Assembly (NCBI RefSeq): GCF_001625195.1
Contig: NC_054391.1
Coordinates: 496,001-560,000, forward strand
Reading direction: 5' to 3'
DNA length: 64,000 nucleotides
DNA from: Drechmeria coniospora
Taxonomy: Eukaryota; Ascomycota; Sordariomycetes; Hypocreales; Ophiocordycipitaceae
Positions 1 through 10,429 of the stretch are shown here, in pieces. Position 1 is the first letter of the stretch, and each line of letters starts with the position of its first letter. The position numbers and the translations under genes are program-made. A model generated the notes under the pieces. The model was not told where the DNA came from. It was given only the letters and a program-made list of their open reading frames with translations, and ran no database searches.

Positions 1-3000
1 ATCTGTGTATGGCAGCTTATAGTGCATCCTGGTGTTGGTGGAATGGTGCTTGTCCCAGCAGTTGGGCCAAACGTTGTAATAGTGCTTAAGTCGCCTGTAA
101 CTGTAACGACGATTCTGGTGGGACAGAATCCAGTACACCCAAGAGAAGGGAAAATAGTACTAGTCCCGACAATCGGACCAAGAGTAGTTACAGTTATAAC
201 ACCTCCAGTAGGTGTAAAAGTTACGATAATCTGTGTATAGCAGTTTATAGTGCATCCCGGTGTTGGTGGAATGGTGCTCGTCCCGGCTGTTGGGCCAAAC
301 GTTGTAATAGTGCTTAAGCTGCCTGTAGCTGTAACGACAATTCTAGTGGGACAGAATGCAGTACACCCAAGAGAGGGGAAAATAGTACTAGTCCCAACAG
401 TCGGACCAACAGTAGTTTCAGTTATAACACCTCCAGTAGGTGTAACGGTTACGATAATCTGTGTATAGCAGTTTACTGTGCATCCTGATGTTGGTGGAAT
501 AGTGCTTGTCCCGGCTGTTGGGCCAAACGTTGTAATAGTACTTAAGCTGCCTGTAGCTGTAACGATAATTCTAGTGGGACAGAATCCGGTACACCCAAGG
601 GAGGGGAAAATAGTACTAGTCCCAACAGTTGGACCAAGAGTAGTTTCAGTTATTACACTTCCAGTAGGTATAACAGTTACAATAATCTGTGTATAGCAGT
701 TTACTGTACATCCTGATGTTGGTGGAATAGTGCTTGTCCCGTCCGTTGGGCCAAACGTCGTAATAGTGCTTAAGCTGCCTTTAGCTGTAACGATAATTCT
801 AGTGGGACAGAATCCGGTACACCCAAGAGAGGGAAAAATAGTACTAGTCCCAACAGTTGGACCAAGAGTTGTTTCAGTTATTTCCCCTCCAGTAGGTGTA
901 ACAGTTACGATAATCTGTGTATAGCAGTTTACAGTGCATCCTGGTGTTGGTGGAATGGTGCTTGTCCCAGCAGTTGGGCCAAACGTTGTAATTGAACTTA
1001 AGCCGCCTGTAGCCGTGACGACAATTCTAGTAGGACAGAATCCGGTACATTCAAGAGAGGGGAAAATAGTACTGGTCCCAATAGTTGGACCAAGAGTAGT
1101 TTCAGTTATAATACCTCCAGTAGGTGTAATAGTTACGATAATCTGTGTATAGCAGTTTACTGTGCATCCTGATGTTGGTGGAATAGTGCTCATCCCGGCT
1201 GTTGGGCCGAACGTTGTAATAGTACTTAAGCCTCCTGTAGCTGTAACGATAATTCTAGTGGGACAGAATCCGGTACACCCAATAGAGGGGGAAATAGTAC
1301 TAGTCCCGACAGTTGGACCAAGAGTGGTTTCAGTAATTACACCTCCAGTAGGTGTAACAGTTACGATAATCTGTGTATAGCAGTGTACTGTGCATCCTGA
1401 TGTTGGTGGAATGGTGCTTGTACCAGCAGTTGGGCCAAACGTTGTTATAGTACTATAACCACCTGTAGCTGTAACAATAATTCTGGTTGGGCAGAATCCG
1501 GTGCAACCCGAAGACGGTAATATAGTACTCGTCCCAACAGTTGGACCAAAGGTAGTTTCAGTCATAAACCCTCCAGTAGATACTGCAGTTACAATAATTT
1601 GTGTATAGCAGTTTCCTGTACATCCTGATGTTGGTGGAATGGTGCTTGTGCCAGCAGTTGGACCAAACGTCGTAGTAGTACTATATCCGCCTGTAGCTGT
1701 AACAATAACTTTTGTAGGGCAGAATCCGGTGCATCCAGAAGAGGGTATAATAGTACTAGTCCCAGCTGTTGGCCCAAAGGTAGTTTCAGTTATAAAACCT
1801 CCGGTAGGTGCTACAGTTACAATAATTAGTGTATAACAGTTTACTGTGCATCCAAATGTTGGTGGAACAGTACTCGTCCCAACGGTTGGGCCAAACGTTG
1901 TAATAGTGCTAAAGCCGCCTGTGGTGGTAACTATAATCCTAGTGGGACAGAATCCGGTGCATCCGGTGGATGGTAGAATTGTACTTATGCCAGTAGTTGG
2001 ACCATATGTAGTTTCAGTTATAAAACCTCCAGTAGGTTCTACAGTTATAATTACTCGTGTATAACAGTTTGATGTACAACCGGACAAAGGTGGAGCAGTA
2101 CTGGTACCAGCTGTTGATCCGGTTGTGAACTGTGTAACAATACTCGTTGTAGCAATAGTCAAAATTATTGTTGTTTGGCATTCCTCATTTCTTGGTATAA
2201 TGTTGTTGCGGCGCATTAGAGCATTATCGGGACATTCAGAATTTGTTGGCAATATTGTACTTGTTCCAGCGGTTGGTCCAAATGTAGTTAATGTAAAAAT
2301 GCCTCCTGTTGTCGGGATAGTAATAATAATTGTTTTCGGACAGTTCCCAATACATCCTGCAGATGGAAAAATCGTACTGGTTCCCTCAGTTGGTCCTTTT
2401 GTTGATCGTGTAACAATATCTGTAGTAGCCTGTGTAATTATAATTGTTGTAAAACAGTTAAGCGTACATCCGGATTGTGGTGGTATCGTGCTGGTACCAG
2501 GAGTAGGTCCGAAGGTGTTTGTAGTACTAAAACCGCCTGTAATAGTAACGATTATTTGCGTATAGCAGTTTGATATACATGGAGATGACGGAGGAATCGT
2601 GCTTGTACCAGCAGTCGGACCATAGGTCGTAACGGTACTATAATAATGGGCAGACGTACCTACTGTTACAATATATCTTGTAGGGCAGTTGCCGATACAT
2701 CCAGGTAGTGGTGGAATTGTACTAGTCCCGGCCGTTGGTCCATATGTAGATTCTGTAATTGCATCTGTCGTACCTATTGTAACTATTACTCTTGTAGGAC
2801 AATAGCCAATGCATCCTGCTGATGGTAATCTTGTATTTGTTCCAGCCGTCGGTCCATAGGTTGATTCGGTGGTTATACCGCCAGTAGGACCTAAAGTAAC
2901 AATAATTCTAGTGGGGCAGTTTCCAGTACACCCAGCAGAAGGAAAAATAGTACTGGTTCCCGGTGTAGGTCCTGTTGTAGACTCAATTATAACGCCTGTA

Positions 3001-4030
3001 GTACTGACAGTTATAACAATCCTCGTAGGACAATTACCTACACATCCAGTCGAAGGTGGTATCGTACTTGTACCGTCTGTCGGTCCGTAGGTAGATTCAA
3101 TAACAAGACCACTAGTACCTACTGTTACAATAATTCTTGTAGGGCAGTTGCCGATACACCCAGGTAGTGGTGGAATTGTACTAGTCCCGGCCGTTGGTCC
3201 ATAGGTAGATTCTGTAATTGCATCTGTCGTACTTATTGTAATTATTACTCTTGTAGGACAATGGCCAATGCATCCTGCTGATGGTAATCTTGTACTCGTT
3301 CCAGCTGTCGGTCCATAGGTTGATTCGGTGGTTATACCGCCAGTAGGACCTACAGTAACAATAATTCTAGTAGGGCAGTTTCCAGCACACCCGACAGAAG
3401 GCAAGATAGTACTAGTTCCAGGTGTTGGCCCTGTAGTAGACTCTGTTATAATGCCTGTAGTACCGATAGTTATAACAATCCTTGTAGGACAGTTACCTAC
3501 ACATCCAGCCGAAGGCGGTATAGTACTTGTACCATCCGTTGACCCGTATATGGTTTCTGATATAGCATCTGTAGTACCCACCGTTATAATAGTCCTTGTT
3601 AGACAGCTGCTTATACATTTAGCTGAAGGCAGTATGGTACTTATGCCTGCTACCGGTCCATGCGTAGTCTCAGTTGTATATTCTCCTGTAGCTGTTGCAA
3701 TAATTCTTATTCTGCAGTTTACTGTACATCCAGGAGGTGGTATAATCGTGCTTATACCTGGCGTAGGGCCAATAGTCGACTCGACTATAACCGTTACAAC
3801 TACTCTTGTACGGCATCTGCCTCTACATCCGGGTGGGGGAAATATCGTGCTTGTTCCTTCTACGGGTCCACTTGTAACTTGGGTCAGTATATTAGGAGTT
3901 ATAGTTACAATAATAGTAGTAGGACAATTTATACATCCAGTTGGTGGTAGAATCGAACTGGTGCCAGGCGTTGGTCCAAATTTCGTCTCAGTAGTATATC
4001 CACCAGTTAGAGACCCTACTAATGTTGGCT
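1..4030 (-). repeat. Coding tandem array, 38-aa CX3C units, partly in 228-bp dimers
   Basis: Roughly 35 units of about 114 bp encode G-T-S-T-I-x-P-x-x-G-C-T-x-x-C-x-T-x-I-I-V-T. From about 1 to 1400 the pattern repeats every 228 bp, that is in dimers with alternating cysteine contexts (CTGFC and CTISC). Units near the 5' end of the gene (2100-4000) are more diverged. A few have CX2C spacing, for example near 3930. Confidence 0.85.
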
Positions 4031-4641
4031 CGACAATGACGATTGTTCCTGTCTTAAAGGTTCCTTTTGGTGCTTGTGTAAAAGTCGACCCTATTAATTC
4101 CGTTCCCTTACTCGTAATGGTTTTATACGGGCCGGTAAATGTTGATTGCGGTTCGATAATGACAACTGTCCCTATCTTATCCGTACTAAAAGGTGGCAGT
4201 AATAGTGTAATAGTACTCGTACCGGTTCCAACCGCAGTAATAGTTGTATATGGTCCTGTAAATGTTTCCTCTATTGTACTTGGCTCTAGTACTATAATCG
4301 TCCCGGTTCTCCCTGTTCCCGTTGGATTCAAAGATATCGTAGATAGTACGGTACCTGTACCGATGCCTGTAATCGTAGTGAATGGTCCTATAAAATTATT
4401 TGGACCTGGATATAAAGTATACGTTCTAATACCCGCTTAGTATTAACATTCTATAAGGACGGATATCTACCGTAAGAATATCATACCGAATACTATGGCT
4501 CTCTATTATTGCGCTAGAGCATAATATTTCAAAGGGCTGAAATTCAACAAGTACTGTCCCTGTATTATCGTATACTACTCCGTAAGCAAGATTTGCATAC
4601 AATAGAAAGAGGGTGAATCTTGCTAAGCTTCTGATATTCAT
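1..4641 (-). CDS. Giant secreted Thr-rich repeat protein 1 (adhesin-like), 3' end outside window
   Basis: Two exons on the minus strand: exon 1 4641..4487 (51 codons plus 2 nt) and exon 2 4425..<1, joined by a 61-nt intron. The ATG at 4641 opens a signal peptide (MNIRSLARFTLFLLYANLAYG); the in-frame TTG at 4665 is not a credible start. Residues about 32-60 form a short module (VEFQP...LCSSA...SIR|TYT) shared with genes 2 and 3. Exon 2 begins with about three flocculin-like units (FTGPY-T-TIT ... GTIIV-EP) and then about 35 units of 38 aa with a CX3C pair (G-C-T-x-x-C). I spot-checked the minus frame at both ends and near 2.1 kb and found it open. The C-terminus is beyond base 1, so the anchoring mode is unknown. 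By family logic this is a heavily O-mannosylated wall or extracellular protein; function is inferred. Confidence 0.8.
4426..4486 (-). other. Intron 1 of giant repeat gene 1 (61 nt)
   Basis: Donor CG|GTATGA at 4487/4486, branch-like TACTAAG about 20 nt before the acceptor, acceptor ATTAG|A at 4426/4425. The intron is phase 2: CG plus A makes Arg, followed by ACG TAT ACT (T-Y-T). Without splicing, exon 1 hits a stop after 20 codons that have no counterpart in the paralogues. Position and phase match the introns of genes 2 and 3. Confidence 0.8.
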
Positions 4642-5190
4642 AATGCGCTCTGAATAGGAGTGCAAAAATGAGGGTTCTTGGGTAGTATATGGAAAAAATT
4701 AGGTCGAAAGCAAATAATAAAAATATAACGATGTAATACTATTCAAAATAAATACCTAATAGAAATAGGGTATGTACAATAAAATGTTTTTATTGAACAA
4801 GGTCGTTATATAGTATTAGTAAAGCATGCATTGTAGTGTGAGATCCTCTCTCAAGTATATTTCTTAGTAGATGGTATCCTGATATATGTCCTGAATATTT
4901 ATTCTCCCTAGCCTGCTACTTGCTTATTTAATCTATCTGCATTATATATAGTACTACTCCGTGTAATGTCAAATGTGACCAGTCTTTATACGCAGGGATC
5001 CATTACCAAAGAATTTACTATCGGATTAGGTTCATCTCGTACGATATAATACATGCTCATCCTATATAAAAGGGTTCTAGACTTAGAGTTATGATAATAC
5101 CCTAAAGTAATACCTAACAAAGCTTAAACCCCCAATGAACAGTCAAATATTGTGACTGTTATTGTCTATAAGTTCGTAGAGTTAGTCTGC
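4642..5190. other. Upstream region of gene 1, no gene seen
   Basis: AT-rich intergenic DNA 5' of gene 1, expected to hold its promoter. An AT-rich TATA-like stretch lies near 4806-4816. I see no coding sequence, RNA gene or mobile element here. Confidence 0.5.
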
Positions 5191-5198
5191 TGATACTA

Positions 5199-5518
5199 GT
5201 TGTTTCTACTACCTACCCGCAAACCTTGCCAGTAGGCGAGCAATTCAGCTCATAATCAGACCACTTCCCTCATCGTCTAAATAAGGCGTAGTTATACTAG
5301 CAGTTGTTTCTATTACCCTCTCGCAAACCTTACTTGTAGCTATATGCAAGCAATCCAGCTCAAAATCAGACCACGTACCTTATCGTTTAAATAGGGCATA
5401 GCTAGAACAGCAGTTGTTTCTATCCCCCCTATACAAACCTTACCTATAAGGCCAGTAATTCAACTCAAAATCAGACCACTTATCTCATTGTCTAAATAAG
5501 GTGTAGTTAGATTAAATA
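5199..5518. repeat. Three direct repeats of about 105-110 bp
   Basis: Imperfect units begin at 5199, 5303 and 5413, each starting GTTGTTTCTA and containing CAGACCAC and TCTAAATA-type cores. They are diverged by many substitutions and encode no continuous protein. The array abuts the decayed Crypton and may be part of its flank or an older insertion; I cannot tell which. Confidence 0.7.
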
Positions 5519-5649
5519 GCCACAGGATATCCACGGCGGGGGTTTGGTGGCTGATTCAATGGCTGAGTGAAGCGCCACCGCTATTTTCCGTCCGTACGCT
5601 TAGCGGCCGTTAATATCCACCCTTATCCACAGTTGGGCGTGCAGCAGGA

Positions 5650-7893
5650 GATATTGCATTTTTCTAGCTATTCTATCGTATAATTTGCGATTTTCCATTT
5701 GCGCAAAGTAATTCACAAAGTAAGTCAAGTGCTCGGCCGGTCTGTTCGTATTGCAAGTTATCAGTATACATTGCAGCCTGTGCACCTATACGCCTTTGCA
5801 ACCCTCTAATTTCCAAAAAACCTCACGCCGCAACGAGTACAACTGCAATTCCGTTTAACAGTCTGCGCGGTATTGACTGTGGCATCTATTATCGAGGTCG
5901 TTAATAGAAGGTCCGTCTCGTAGGCCAACTTTCCACTCGCTCCAGAGCGCCTTAACCGGTTTAACTGCGCGGCACCTTTGATACTGGGGTGGTGGTATCG
6001 ACCTAACGACAATCGTATCGGATGCTACCAAGATTGCTGGAATTGGGCTTTTAGCACGGCTACTGCAGATACTCGACCCTGCTGATAAAAAACAACCCTT
6101 CTCCGTTATATTTATAGCCTCTTCCGACATAGCCGCTGTAGCAGCTGCTCCAGTAGACGCCTCGGTAGCCGCTCTAGCTGTCAGCTGTAGATTGAAGCTA
6201 TTAGACAAGGGAAGTAACTAGGCTTCTGAGAGTTATGTTTTAATTGCTTATAGTTGCTCGTTTATTTCCGTCTTAACCCTAGTAACCCTTACTTTATTCC
6301 AAGCGTTAATTTGTTGAAGGTGGTATGTAAGGACTGGCATTGCTCGAAAATAGCAAGATGATTAGGCTGCTATTCTTCGAGAAGAAAGTCCGATAGCTAC
6401 AATGCGAAGATTTTATACGCTGTGTGTCAGAAGACTAAATGGTTCCGAATAGCGCTTTCGGAGTATTCCTTCATTAAAATAGCGGAATGTTGTAAAATAA
6501 CTTCCTGTAGATAGAAAAACAGGTTCGTTAGCCCTATTCCTGCAAGATCATTTTCCTGTCCAGCACCTAGACCAAAACGCCCTTGCCAATTATCTAGATT
6601 GGGCCAGATCATCAATAGCAATACTTAAAGTGGTATTATAATTATACGGCGTATCTCAAAGGTACACATTTGCGGCTGGTGGTCGGCCATGGTACGCATA
6701 AACTTACGAGGTAGTGAGTTTAGGTAATAGCGAACTATCTGCTCTTGATTCCATTGACCGGCGCGGCGTATCTAACCATCGCCCATACCTTTTAGCTCTA
6801 CTATTCTTGCGCCCAAGCTACGGCCAATGTGCGTTTTCTTCCGCGATGCAATACTAGTATAGCTGAAAGCCTTTATAACCCACTCTCGTTTTGAGTTATA
6901 CGAGAAGGCTGCTGTACTGTCGGTACCTTTTATCATCCGGATATCGTACCATAAAGACCGTTGCTGGAAATTAGGAAACAACCCGTTACCTAGGTCCCAA
7001 CGATACAAAAAGTAAAAACGCAAGGCCGCCTAGGATACCGATAAGCGGGTTCCTATTGCAATACGCACCTGCAGTCTAATGCCTTCCGTGCTGATTTTGC
7101 TTGCCGGCCTGAGTTGTAAAGATAAGCGGCATACACCGGGTTCATCCTTCCCTAGTAAACTCAACGGTAAATAAGTTTGAAATCTCTGCATTACAGCGAT
7201 CGCTGCCTCGAGTAAGTAAATGATGGCCGAAAAGAAAATCAACAAGAGTCCGAAAATAACATTCAGTCGAAATACCACTATGGGCCTAAATTTCATGGCA
7301 GATTCGTTCAAATTCAGTCCCAGAATAACCATTTAGGAGTGTTTGGTGGCCTTTTATCGATATAGTTTTCCTTATCCCGAATTGCATCCCGGCGTTGCAA
7401 GGACTTTAAGAACTCTCGTACATTAACCTCGCGCGTCGATAGATGTATATTCATTCCAAGGGCTTTTTGCGACCGATAAAGATCTTTAATAGTACTAATG
7501 TTGGTTCGGTTCTGGGGGTGACTGGTAACAAGAGATCTCTTTCAATGATTCAATCTGGCTGGTACAAAGGGAGGACACAGGAGGTTGCGCTGTCGCGTCC
7601 TACTTATCCCCCAGTTGGTCGCAAGGTTGCGAATACGTAACCCTAGTTTGCCTAGCCGCTTAACCCCGCCTTGACCTGCCTCGGTCACTATATAATACAC
7701 TACACACTAGTGTCGTATATACGAACCGATCGCTAGGCTAGTTTTGTATCTTCTTGTACTATATCGAGAGCAGCCTTACGGCTCTTAACCTTTAAGGTCT
7801 GGCCTGCAATTTCCTCACCAAGAAGAAGAAGCTTGTCTTCTATAACTGTAGTACCGTTGCAATACTGTTTCGAATTGCAGAACTGTTCAGTCG
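5650..7893 (-). pseudogene. Decayed Crypton: tyrosine recombinase with GCR1_C-like tail
   Basis: Conceptual minus-strand translation across several frames resembles the long fungal Crypton protein from N- to C-terminus. Around 7720-7890 it reads TVIEDKLLL..GEEIAGQ; at 7330-7498 YRSQKALGMNIH; at about 7200-7290 LLTRGSDR (likely catalytic Arg); near 7090-7130 MPLIFTTQAGKQNQHGR; near 6830 KKTHIGRS (H-x-x-R); near 6740 RYYLN (candidate nucleophile Tyr); near 6560 GRFGLGAGQENDLA; and at 5780-6000 a GCR1_C-like block (ALWSEWKVGL ... LYSLRREV). The frame is broken by stops (after RADC and after KGMGDG) and by frameshifts, so it cannot make an active recombinase. A Copia-type solo LTR (7499-7706) lies inside it. 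Identification rests on remembered family motifs. Confidence 0.72.
7499..7706. repeat. Old solo LTR (same Copia family as 50967-57331)
   Basis: Starts TGTTGGTTCGG and carries the family core GGTAACAAGAGATCTCTTTC, ending near TACACA after a TATATAA-like stretch. It is longer (about 208 bp) and clearly diverged from the 180-bp LTRs of the near-complete element. It interrupts the Crypton relic. Flanking ACTAA and ACTAG may be the remnant of a target duplication. Confidence 0.75.
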
Positions 7894-8014
7894 CCCGTTC
7901 CCCCACCCTTTACAGGACTTTGCTGTCCACAAACGATAAACTTGCGATACTACGTAGTCACCACCCAGTTGGAGGAAGTCCTTAGAATGCTTGGCTCTCC
8001 CAAGATATCCCTAT

Positions 8015-9109
8015 GAGTATTCCTAATTATACGAACCGTTTTCTCTATTCACACGACTTCTCGTCTAGCGCTCCACAACGCGCCGCAATAAAATGTTAGC
8101 GCCAATGCAACACAAAATGATACATATAGAAATACAACAGTTCAAAATGGATATTCACTCTATTGTTAACTTGAGCTATTATAGCAACGGCCTGTCTAGT
8201 CACAACGGCCCCAGTAATCACAATAGCGGCCCGGCTAGTTACAACTAACCCGGCAGTTATAGCGGTCCCGGCAGTTATAGCGGTCCCGGCAGTCAAGCAG
8301 CGGCCCGGCTAGTCACAACGGCCCCAGTAGTCACAGCGGTTCCGGCAGTCACAGTAATAGCCTAGCTAACAGTAATAACCAAGACCTCAATAGTTATGGC
8401 CCTAAAAATATATTCATAATGTGGCAGGATGTAGTATATACTGAAGCAAAGGCTGAATTTAACTGTAGATGAGAAAAGCTAAACACTTTTTACTCGGAAT
8501 ACCAAGGACGAATTTTACGCTATATTTATTCGGAATATATACTCCTACGGCACGAACGGGCAAGGTGCTGCAGCAACTACAGCAGCTACAGTAACCCCAG
8601 TCCTACAGTTTGATAACCCACTGGCTATCTATCAGAGATATATTACGGATAGAAATACTTGGTACCAAATGCAAGAGCATACAAGCAATAGGACAAACCA
8701 GAAATACCGGAAGGCTAAAAACCTACCATTACGGTATACTAAAGCTATGTATAATTGGTGCCTTGATTGGAAGCAAATGGTAAAGCAATGTAAAAAGCAC
8801 ACTGGTACTAGAGATTGGACTAGGGAAGAAATGACGGCGTATATTGATTGGGATAAGGCTGAAACCGACCGTCTTGATGATAAGTTGGCTGATGTAACTT
8901 TGTACAGCCTCTTCCAACAAGGCGAGGTATTGATGGAATCTAGAGAGACATTGAGGAAGATATTGAGGAACAACAAGAATTATACTCAAGATAATTACTT
9001 GTATCTTTTTGTACTGCATAGGCGCTAAAGTTATATAGCGGGGCGTTGTGGGGCGCTAGGCGAAAAGTCGTGAGAATAAAGATAACGGTTCGTATAATTA
9101 GGAATACTC
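8015..9109. mobile_element. Non-autonomous hAT-type DNA transposon, 1095 bp
   Basis: Terminal inverted repeats: the outer 26 bp (8015-8040 and 9084-9109) are perfect, and imperfect matching continues inward to about 70-75 bp. The element is flanked by an exact 8-bp target duplication ATCCCTAT (8007-8014 and 9110-9117). Paralogous block B has a single ATCCCTAT at this position, which is an empty site. An 8-bp duplication with terminal inverted repeats is the hallmark of the hAT superfamily. The interior holds a degenerate Gly/Ser/Asn-encoding minisatellite (8170-8390) and an unrecognised ORF, with no recognisable transposase or hATC domain. Confidence 0.85.
8485..9028 (+). pseudogene. Uncharacterised ORF carried inside the hAT-type element
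   Basis: The plus frame is open from about 8485 to 9028; the first ATG is at 8669 and gives 119 aa. The product is Trp/Tyr- and charge-rich, for example NWCLDWKQMVKQ followed by WTREEMTAYIDWDKAE, which suggests a small helical domain. Upstream, the reading apparently continues in another frame (IMWQDVVYTEAKAEF, from a Ser/Asn/Gly-rich N-terminus at about 8170-8400), so the copy is probably frameshifted. I do not recognise the domain. It may be an accessory or captured ORF of a fungal hAT lineage. Confidence 0.45.
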
Positions 9110-9513
9110 ATCCCTATAGCATGGATACTCGCGCCTCGCTAGCTGCAGTTTTTCTGTACAGAGTTCACTACAAAATCGGTCACTGCATGAACCACTAAGT
9201 CCTGGTACCTGCCTTAAAGGCCCAGAGAGCAAGACCAGAGATAACGAGGCCCCGCATGGCAAGACCCAGGACAGCAAGGCCAAGGATCTTGGCCCCGCCA
9301 GTCAGCCAGCGACGTACAGCTAAGGCAGGGCATGCGTGCAGAGACTATGGTTTAAACATTGGACCCTTCGCCGTCGGAAACATACAATGTGCCGAAATCA
9401 TTGTCATGTCATTGATAGCAAATAGGATAGTGTACTAATGTAGTAAACGCTAAATTTCAGATGGACGATCGCTGGGAAATATAGGTACGATACCGAAGAA
9501 TCAGACAAGGTAA

Positions 9514-10409
9514 TGTTAAAAACACTAGTATTTACACTAGTAAGACTACCCAATAGGATACTATCCTATTAACTGCCCAGGGCCGGAGCTATGTGTCCCT
9601 ACTACTTGCAGTACTACAACCGGCCAGAACACTACTATTGCACACACTGTACAAGTAGAACCAAGGCAACTACTTCCACATCGACTTGCGACTCTACGTC
9701 AACCCACGAGTTTACGTCAACCTACGACTTACCATCGATCTATTACTCACATCGACCAGCGACCCAGTGGCATCCACCAACATACTACCAGCCAAGCAGC
9801 TGATCATACTACCGAGTGGGAACAACCCCGCACTGCACTGCTACCAGCAGCATCGTGCAACAGCACTAAAGCAGCCACACTACTCGTAGAGTTCAACTAG
9901 TAATTATCAGTAGCGCCAAGTGGATTGCAGAAACAAGCAACCAACAGTCAACCGAATGCACTACTAACTGTCAACTGACTATTCCACCAACCAGTTGCAC
10001 TGACCAACTGGCCACTTAGAGTTCCTGACCGAATAAACTAACAGGTTATCCGTAGCGGCTGATCGAACGGTTCTAAATCGCGGAATACACGGAGCAATGG
10101 ATTGATCGGAAGAAGCCGTCAACTATATACCAAGCTATACGGTCGTTACCAGTCGAGGCACTACATTCTGAAAACAAATAGTCCTTTCCTTCCCGCAAAT
10201 TTCTTAGCTAGTCAATCGCACTGCATTCTTGTAATCGTACCCCATACATTGAAACCACACACTTACTGTTACAACTGTATTGCATCCGTTGCAAGATCGC
10301 ATTTTTTTACCCAGTTAATAACTGGTTCCCATTACGCTGTTCCTAACAACCTGGTTTATTCCCTAGTCCGTACAATATACCTTTAACTGTTCTCTTGCAA
10401 ATTGCAAGT
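9514..10409. mobile_element. Insertion of ~896 bp with 5-bp duplication, LTR-like
   Basis: The segment is absent from block B, where the sequence runs straight through near 28930. In A it is bracketed by GGTAA (9509-9513 and 10410-10414), as expected for a 5-bp target duplication. It starts TGTTAAAAAC, like an LTR, and contains a near-perfect palindrome at 9552-9570, but the last bases do not end in CA. No protein is recognisable inside. The most likely reading is a solo LTR of another retrotransposon family. Confidence 0.5.
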
Positions 10410-10429
10410 GGTAACTAAGCATTTAGAGG

